NCBI GenBank assembly: GCA_002729525.1
Contig: PBYI01000008.1
Location: forward strand, 124,001-188,000
Reading direction: 5' to 3'
From: Nocardioides sp.
Lineage (GTDB): Bacteria > Actinomycetota > Actinomycetes > Propionibacteriales > Nocardioidaceae
DNA length: 64,000 nt
In this document: positions 59,192 to 64,000 of the stretch, in pieces
Position numbering within the stretch: the stretch's first letter is position 1
Layout: every line of letters starts with the position of its first letter
Notes under the pieces: generated by a model
Seen by the model: the letters and a program-made list of their open reading frames with translations, nothing else
What the model was told of the DNA's origin: nothing
Database searches by the model: none
Translations under genes and position numbers: made by a program

Positions 59192-59911
59192 TCAGGCCGT
59201 CCGGGTGCGGGTCCAGGGGGTCAGCAGTCGCTGGGCGAGCACCACCACGACGTCGAGCAGCAGGGCGAGCAGCACGCAGAGCACTGCGGCGGTCACCAGC
59301 TCGGCGCGGAAGTCGCGCTGCACGCCGTGCGCGATGAGGTTGCCCAGCCCGCCGTGCGCGACGAGCGTGCCGATCGTGGTCAGCGCGACCGTCGAGACGG
59401 CCGCGACCCGCAGGCCCGCCATCACGACGGGCACCGCCAGCGGCAGCTCGACGGTCATCAGCAGCCGGGTCGGGCCGTAGCCGAGCCCCCGAGCCGCCTC
59501 GACCGCGTCGGCCGGCACCGACCGGAACCCGTCGAGCATCGCCCGCACCAGCACGGTCAGCGCGTAGAGCCCCAGCCCGACGACCACCGTGGCCGCCGAC
59601 AGACCGGTGAACGGCACCAGCAGCGGCAGCAGCGCCAGCGACGGGATCGTGTAGACGGCCGTGCTGCCACCGAGCACCAGCGCCTCGCTGCGCGGGAAGC
59701 GCCGGGCCAGCAGCGACAGGGGGAACGCCAGCACCAGACCGAGCAGGAGCGCGGCGAGCGTGATCGCGAGGTGCTGGGAGGTGGCCTCCCAGATCTCGTC
59801 GCGACGGTCGACGACGTACTGCGCGCACCACCACTCGTTGACCGTCGCGCTGTAGCAGGCGGGGCCGTCGGCGGCGGCCGGGAGGACGGGTGCCGCGCCG
59901 AGTAGGGTCAC
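59192..59911 (-). CDS. Osmoprotectant ABC transporter permease (OpuCB/D-like), first gene
   Basis: About 239 residues. A short extracytoplasmic N-terminus with two Cys (GPACYSATVNEWWCAQYV) precedes helices such as ITLAALLLGLVLAFPLSLLA. The EAA loop is DAVEAARGLGYGPTRLLMTV. GTG 59911 is selected because TAGCGT lies exactly 7 bases upstream on the minus strand; GTG 59920 would fall inside the promoter spacer. First gene of the permease-permease-binding protein transcript, divergent from its own ATPase. Confidence 0.85.
   Translation of the reverse strand: MTLLGAAPVLPAAADGPACYSATVNEWWCAQYVVDRRDEIWEATSQHLAITLAALLLGLVLAFPLSLLARRFPRSEALVLGGSTAVYTIPSLALLPLLVPFTGLSAATVVVGLGLYALTVLVRAMLDGFRSVPADAVEAARGLGYGPTRLLMTVELPLAVPVVMAGLRVAAVSTVALTTIGTLVAHGGLGNLIAHGVQRDFRAELVTAAVLCVLLALLLDVVVVLAQRLLTPWTRTRTA
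59903..59908 (+). promoter_or_regulatory. -10 element TAGGGT of the plus-strand ATPase transcript
   Basis: TAGGGT, six bases, ATG 59915. It lies inside the first codons of the minus-strand permease transcript. Confidence 0.55.
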
Positions 59912-59914
59912 CGC

Positions 59915-59971
59915 ATGCACGCTACCGGCCGCGACGTGCCCGGCGACCCACCGCTGCGGAGGGGCCGGTGA
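59915..59971 (+). CDS. 18-codon leaderless upstream ORF coupled to the transporter ATPase
   Basis: ATG 59915 to TGA 59971 encodes MHATGRDVPGDPPLRRGR. The start follows TAGGGT by six bases and the stop overlaps the ATPase start as GTGA. A short peptide placed like this could couple or tune ATPase translation. It is too short to judge by similarity and may be accidental. Confidence 0.4.
   Translation: MHATGRDVPGDPPLRRGR
59919..59924 (-). promoter_or_regulatory. -10 element TAGCGT of the minus-strand permease operon
   Basis: TAGCGT on the minus strand, seven bases before GTG 59911. It lies inside the plus-strand transcript, so the two promoters overlap. Confidence 0.55.
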
Positions 59972-60981
59972 CCGGCTCCGGAAGCGGCGCCGGTGCGCCG
60001 ATGATCGCGCTCCACGGCGTCGGCAAGACGTACGCCGACGGCACGGTCGCCGTGCACGAGCTCGACCTCGAGGTCGCCCGCGGCGAGCTGGTCTGCCTGG
60101 TCGGACCGTCGGGCTGCGGCAAGTCGACCACGCTGAAGATGGTCAACCGGCTCATCGAGCCCACCACCGGATCGATCAGCATCGACGGCCGCGACGTGAC
60201 CGACGTCGATCCGGTCGCGCTGCGCCGCGGCATCGGCTACGTCATCCAGCAGGTCGGCCTCTTCCCGCACCAGAAGGTGCTCGCCAACGTGATGACGGTG
60301 CCGGTGCTCGAGGGCACCCCGCGCGCCGAGGCCCGCGAGCGCGCCCGGCACCTGCTGGACCTCGTCGGCCTCGACCCCGAGACGCACGCCGACCGCTACC
60401 CGCACGAGCTGTCCGGCGGCCAGCGCCAGCGCGTAGGCGTGGCGCGCGCGCTCGCGGCCAGCCCGTCGGTGCTGCTCATGGACGAGCCCTTCGGCGCCGT
60501 CGACCCGGTGGTGCGGGTGCGGCTGCAGGACGAGTTCCTGCGACTGCAGGAGGAGCTCGGCACGACGACGCTGCTCGTCACCCACGACATCGACGAGGCC
60601 GTGCGGATGGGCGACCGGGTCGCGGTCTTCGCCGAGGGCGGGCGGCTCGCGCAGTACGGCACGCCCGCCGAGCTGCTCGGCCGGCCGGCCGACGACTTCG
60701 TGGCCGACTTCGTGGGCGCCACGACCGGCCTGCGCCGCCTCGCCGTCACCCCGCTGGACCCCGAGCACCTCGAGCCGATCGACGACCTCACCACCGGCGA
60801 CCTCGGCGGCACCGTGCCGCTCGGCTCGACGCTCGAGGAGGCGATGGCCGCGATCCTGCGCGACGACACCGCGCGCGTCGGCGTGACCGACGGCCCCCGG
60901 ATGGTCGGCGTGCTCACCCCGGCCGGCGTGCACCGCGCGCTGCGCGCCTCGCTGGCCCGCTTCGGCGCCGAGGCGTCCTGA
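59968..60981 (+). CDS. Osmoprotectant ABC transporter ATP-binding protein (OpuCA/ProV-like)
   Basis: 337 residues. Walker A GPSGCGKSTTLKMVNRL, Q-loop IGYVIQQVGLFPHQKV, signature HELSGGQRQRVGVARALA, Walker B VLLMDEPFGAVDP, H-loop LLVTHDIDEAVRMGD, as in the glycine-betaine (QAT) family. After about residue 235 comes one CBS-like module (LGSTLEEAMAAILRDDTARV, GVLTPAGVHRAL), the usual ionic-strength or nucleotide sensor of OpuCA; the second CBS module is missing. GTG 59968 has GGAGG five bases upstream. ATG 60001 would start at the ABC domain itself. Confidence 0.9.
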   Translation: MTGSGSGAGAPMIALHGVGKTYADGTVAVHELDLEVARGELVCLVGPSGCGKSTTLKMVNRLIEPTTGSISIDGRDVTDVDPVALRRGIGYVIQQVGLFPHQKVLANVMTVPVLEGTPRAEARERARHLLDLVGLDPETHADRYPHELSGGQRQRVGVARALAASPSVLLMDEPFGAVDPVVRVRLQDEFLRLQEELGTTTLLVTHDIDEAVRMGDRVAVFAEGGRLAQYGTPAELLGRPADDFVADFVGATTGLRRLAVTPLDPEHLEPIDDLTTGDLGGTVPLGSTLEEAMAAILRDDTARVGVTDGPRMVGVLTPAGVHRALRASLARFGAEAS

Positions 60982-62129
60982 TGGGGCTGCTCCGCCGGCG
61001 TACGCACCGGCTCAGCGTCGTGGTGCCGGCGTACGGCGTGCAGGACTACCTGCCCACCGCCCTCGACAGCGTTCTCGCCCAGCCCGGCCCTCCGCGCGGG
61101 GTGGAGCTGGAGGTGGTCGTCGTCGACGACGGCTCGACCGACGACTCCGGCGCGATCGCCGACGAGTACGCCGCCCGCGACGACCGGGTGCGCGTCGTGC
61201 ACACCGACAACCACGGCCTGGGCGCCGCCCGCAACGAGGGCGTCCGGCACGCCACCGGCGACCTGCTGGCGTTCCTCGACGGCGACGACGCACTCCCGGC
61301 CGACGCCTACGGGGCGATGCTCAAGCAGCTGCGCCGCACCGGCGCCGACTTCGTGACCGGGTCGATCGTGCGGTGGTTCGACGACGGGTCGGGCCGGGTC
61401 GACGGCGGCACCGAGGAGCAGCCGCCGTGGATGCGGCGCCTGCACCGCGAGCGCCGGGTCTGCTTCATCGAGCAGCACCCGGAGATCCTGGGCGACGTCT
61501 TCGCGTGGAACAAGCTCTGGAGCCGCGCCTTCTACGACGGCGCCGCGCTGTCGTGGCCCGAGGGCGTGCGCTACGAGGACCAGCCGACCACGACCGAGGC
61601 CTACCTGCGGGCGCGGCGGATCGGCATCGTGCCCGACGTCGTCTACCGCTGGCGGGTGCGCCACGACGGCTCGTCGATCACCCAGCAGCGAGCCACGGTC
61701 GAGGACCTCCGCGACCGGTGGACGACCAAGCGGATGACGCTGGACTCCGTGCACGCCTACGGCTCCACGCCGGTGACCCGGATGGCCGTCGACAAGGTAC
61801 TCGCCGGCGACCTGCCCCGCTACTTCGCCGCCATCCCCGACGCCGACGACGAGTGGTGGGAGCTCCTGGTCTCCGGCGTGCGCGAGATCTGGGCGGAGCG
61901 GCCGCTCACCGGCGCGGGGCTGCCCCCGGCCCAGCGCCTCGTCGGCTGGCTGGTGCAGCACGACCGCCGCGAGGAGGCCGAGCTCGTCACCCGCCACCTC
62001 GCCGCGCTGCCGCCCGGCGAGCGGGTCGCGCGAGTGGAGGACCGCCAGGGCCGGCGGATCGACGTACCCGGCCTAGACCCGCGCAGCGTCGCGCGGGTGG
62101 CGCTGGCGCTGCGCGACGACGAGCGGTAG
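60981..62129 (+). CDS. Glycosyltransferase family 2
   Basis: 382 residues. GT-A domain HRLSVVVPAYGVQDYLPTAL, VVVDDGSTDDSGAIADEYAA, GLGAARNEGVRHATGDLLAF and the DXD motif in FLDGDDALP; DVFAWNKLWSRAFYDGAAL and YEDQPTTTEAYLRAR are typical of WcaA/capsular transferases. Likely adds sugars to an exopolysaccharide or teichoic-acid-like polymer. Its ATG shares one base with the stop of the transporter ATPase (TGATG), an odd pairing that may be only transcriptional. No membrane segment. Confidence 0.87.
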   Translation: MGLLRRRTHRLSVVVPAYGVQDYLPTALDSVLAQPGPPRGVELEVVVVDDGSTDDSGAIADEYAARDDRVRVVHTDNHGLGAARNEGVRHATGDLLAFLDGDDALPADAYGAMLKQLRRTGADFVTGSIVRWFDDGSGRVDGGTEEQPPWMRRLHRERRVCFIEQHPEILGDVFAWNKLWSRAFYDGAALSWPEGVRYEDQPTTTEAYLRARRIGIVPDVVYRWRVRHDGSSITQQRATVEDLRDRWTTKRMTLDSVHAYGSTPVTRMAVDKVLAGDLPRYFAAIPDADDEWWELLVSGVREIWAERPLTGAGLPPAQRLVGWLVQHDRREEAELVTRHLAALPPGERVARVEDRQGRRIDVPGLDPRSVARVALALRDDER

Positions 62130-62166
62130 CCGTACCCGCCCGGCCGGATGGGCCGGCTGAGCCCGG

Positions 62167-63276
62167 TCAGTCCTCGACGGGCACGTCGCGGTGCCACGAC
62201 TGGGTGACGTACTTCGTGCGCCAGCCCATCGACGAGTAGAGGTTCTGGGCCCCGGTCGAGGAGTCGGCGTCGACCTCCAGGCCGACCGTCGTGCGCTGGC
62301 GCCGCGCGGCGTCGGCGACGATCGTGCGCAGCAGGCCCTTGGCCACGCCGCGACCGCGGGCGGCCTCGAGGACGCCGATGTACTCGACGTACGACCCGTC
62401 CGGCTCGGCGCTGTTGCCGTCGACGGTCTCGGTGCCGACCAGCGCGCCGACCGGTGTGTACGTCGCCGCATCGCCCTCGCCCTGGACGAGCTCGGCGAGC
62501 CACCAGTGGTGCCAGCGGTGCCCGGGCACCTCGCGCATCCGGTAGATGAACTCCTCGAACGTCTCCACGTGGTGGTTGAAGTGGTCGACGAAGGCGCCCT
62601 CGATGACCTGGTGGACGCTGCGCAGGTCGTCGGCGGGCGGCATGCCGTCCTCGTCGCGCCCGACCAGGCGGAAGCGCACCCCGCGGTCGCTCCAGTACGT
62701 CGGGTCGGGGACGAGCTGGTCCTCGCCGGCCTCGACCGGGCGGCTCATCTGCCACCAGGTGCGCACGTGCTCGAAGCCGGTCGCCCTGAGCCAGCGCTGC
62801 TGGCGCTCGTCGTCCTCGAAGGCGCCGGTGTCGATCTGCTGGACGTCGAGGCCGCGAGCGCCGCCGACGGCCTTGGCCTGGCCGACGGCCCACTCGACGA
62901 GGATGTCGGAGCAGGTGCGCTGCACGGTCTTGGGCAGGTCGCGCTCGACGATGTGCACGAACAGCATCCGACCGCCGGCGCGGTCGTGGACGCTGCCCCA
63001 GGCGTGGATGACGCCCTCGGGGTCTCGGATCACGACGTTGGCGCGGGTGCGCAGGCCGTGCTCGCTGACCTCGACGAGGACGTCGTCGACGCCGGAGCCG
63101 GACCAGCCACGGCCGTGGCGCTCGTGCGCGCGCAGCAGGTGCGTCAGGCGGGCGAGCTCGAAGCGGTCGCTGGGATCAGGGGCGTCGACGGTCCAGCCGT
63201 CGGGGAGGCTGTCCACCTCGTCCGCGACGAGCTCCTCGGGGTCGTACTCGAACCTGGACTTCTCGGGGATCGACAC
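62167..63276 (-). CDS. GNAT family N-acetyltransferase with two GNAT modules
   Basis: 369 residues, arranged as two tandem GNAT folds like mycothiol synthase MshD. The C-terminal module has the acetyl-CoA loop VLEAARGRGVAKGLLRTIVA and QNLYSSMGWRTKYVTQSW. The N-terminal module is degenerate (CSDILVEWAVGQAKAVGGAR). Substrate unknown; it is not close enough in visible motifs to call it MshD. Start GTG 63276. It converges with the glycosyltransferase gene across a 37-base gap without a clear hairpin. Confidence 0.8.
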   Translation of the reverse strand: MSIPEKSRFEYDPEELVADEVDSLPDGWTVDAPDPSDRFELARLTHLLRAHERHGRGWSGSGVDDVLVEVSEHGLRTRANVVIRDPEGVIHAWGSVHDRAGGRMLFVHIVERDLPKTVQRTCSDILVEWAVGQAKAVGGARGLDVQQIDTGAFEDDERQQRWLRATGFEHVRTWWQMSRPVEAGEDQLVPDPTYWSDRGVRFRLVGRDEDGMPPADDLRSVHQVIEGAFVDHFNHHVETFEEFIYRMREVPGHRWHHWWLAELVQGEGDAATYTPVGALVGTETVDGNSAEPDGSYVEYIGVLEAARGRGVAKGLLRTIVADAARRQRTTVGLEVDADSSTGAQNLYSSMGWRTKYVTQSWHRDVPVED

Positions 63277-63403
63277 GTCGGGTCATTCTGCCCGGTCGCC
63301 GCTCGCCCCGCCGGGTGGGTGCGACATCCGTGTGACAGACGCGTGACGCGAAGGGTACGCCGATCCGGTCCCGACGGGCTCCAGGGCGCCCCAGCGCCTG
63401 CGG

Positions 63404-64000
63404 TCAGGCGTGCTTGCGGTGCGTGCCGGTGCTCTGGTGCGGCACGTGGGCGGCGCGCAGCTCGGCGAGGGCGACGTCGAGCTCCTGCTCGAGCTCGGCG
63501 ACCCGGACGACAGCGAGCGCGGCGCGCTCCTCGGCCTCCTCGAGGCGGCCGCCCATCCGGTCGCGCTCGCGGACCACGAGGTCGTGGTCGCGGCGCAGCG
63601 ACTCGTGGCGCTCGCGCTCGGCGTCGAGCGCCTGGTGGGAGGCCGAGACCTCCGCGGCGGCGTCGGCGAGGCGCTTCTCCAGGCGGCCGATGGTCGCCTC
63701 ATGACGGGCCAGGCGACCGCTGGTCTCCGCGACGTACACGGCCTGCTCCTCGACGCGCTCCTCGGTGAGCACGCGGTAGGCCTGCGCCTGCTGGGCGCGG
63801 TCCTTGGCGGCGAGGCGGCGGGTGTCGAGCACCTCGGAGTGGGTGATCTTGGTGGCGGCGGCGCCCAGCACGAACGCCACGACGGCGCTGGTCGTCGCCG
63901 CGGCGAACGACCCGCTGAGGAACGCGCCGAGCACGGCGACGGCGGCGAGGGTGAGGCAGCCGACGGCCACGGCGACGCGGGCCGAGCGCTGGCGCTTGCG
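63404..64000 (-). CDS. Membrane-anchored coiled-coil protein, 5' end missing
   Basis: The frame runs off the window edge. Visible part: basic residues (RKRQRSARVA), two close hydrophobic stretches (VGCLTLAAVAVLGAFLSGSF and TSAVVAFVLGAAA), then about 120 residues of heptad-rich coiled coil (RRLAAKDRAQQAQAYRVLTE, EVSASHQALDAERERHESLR, VVRVAELEQELDVALAELRA) ending in HRKHA. A GTG at 63970 would start right at the hydrophobic part, but the basic residues before it suggest a true start further upstream. Function unknown; a scaffold role at the membrane is a guess from the shape. Confidence 0.75.
   Translation of the reverse strand, partial: RKRQRSARVAVAVGCLTLAAVAVLGAFLSGSFAAATTSAVVAFVLGAAATKITHSEVLDTRRLAAKDRAQQAQAYRVLTEERVEEQAVYVAETSGRLARHEATIGRLEKRLADAAAEVSASHQALDAERERHESLRRDHDLVVRERDRMGGRLEEAEERAALAVVRVAELEQELDVALAELRAAHVPHQSTGTHRKHA

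Overview
The window is one contiguous stretch of a very GC-rich actinobacterial chromosome. Gene content and order point to the order Propionibacteriales and most likely a Nocardioides-like organism. This is inference from neighbourhood, because no 16S gene or other direct marker is present. Supporting signs are the rex-hemA-hemC-hemD order, a BldN/RsbN-type sigma and anti-sigma pair, the 33-residue ribosomal protein bS22, Lsr2 beside ClpC1, and many start codons lying 6-8 nt after a TANNNT -10 element (leaderless mRNAs). Two blocks keep actinobacterial order as I remember it: bases 1-22800 resemble the Streptomyces rex-hem-bldN-trpRS1-proC region, and bases 40600-55100 resemble the mycobacterial radA-disA-mutY-clpC1-lsr2-coaX-panD-panC region.

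Layout. 3-968: 3' part of a lytic transglycosylase. 1039-6787: a minus-strand rex-hemA-hemC-hemD-hemB run for tetrapyrrole synthesis under redox control. 6915-8761: a thioredoxin-like protein and an acyl-CoA ligase. 8867-12125: a HAD phosphatase, a BldN-like sigma factor and its RsbN-like anti-sigma factor. 12228-14981: acyltransferase, SDR, bS22 and a small HTH protein. 15201-22805: AcuC, a membrane glycosyltransferase, a DUF885 peptidase, an attenuator-controlled trpS, two small proteins and proC. 23059-30042: a 2,327-residue secreted protein of 17 Ig-like repeats, a LamG-like domain and a seven-bladed RCC1-like propeller. 30043-37010: proline dehydrogenase, an ABC exporter, a sigma/putative anti-sigma pair, TetR, a sugar-phosphate isomerase-like protein and Ppx. 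37074-40447: Cys-cluster protein, VOC protein, methyltransferase and LacI regulator. 40638-47754: radA, disA, a membrane protein, mutY and clpC. 48006-55106: secreted protein, lsr2, and an NAD/pantothenate operon. 55271-62129: sulfotransferase, two glycosyltransferases and an osmoprotectant ABC transporter. 62167-64000: a GNAT protein and a truncated coiled-coil membrane protein.

No stretch above 300 bases lacks a gene. The longest gaps are 22806-23058 (dense palindromes before the giant gene) and 47755-48005 (clpC promoter side). I see no rRNA, tRNA, CRISPR array, insertion sequence or integrase.

The most notable items are: a 15-codon leader peptide with tandem Trp codons and competing hairpins before trpS; a BldN-type promoter between bldN and the rsbN-like gene; two opposed leaderless promoters that occupy each other's space in the osmoprotectant locus; the giant secreted protein with its palindrome-rich control region; and a two-hairpin intergenic element that occurs twice with the same arms and different cores.
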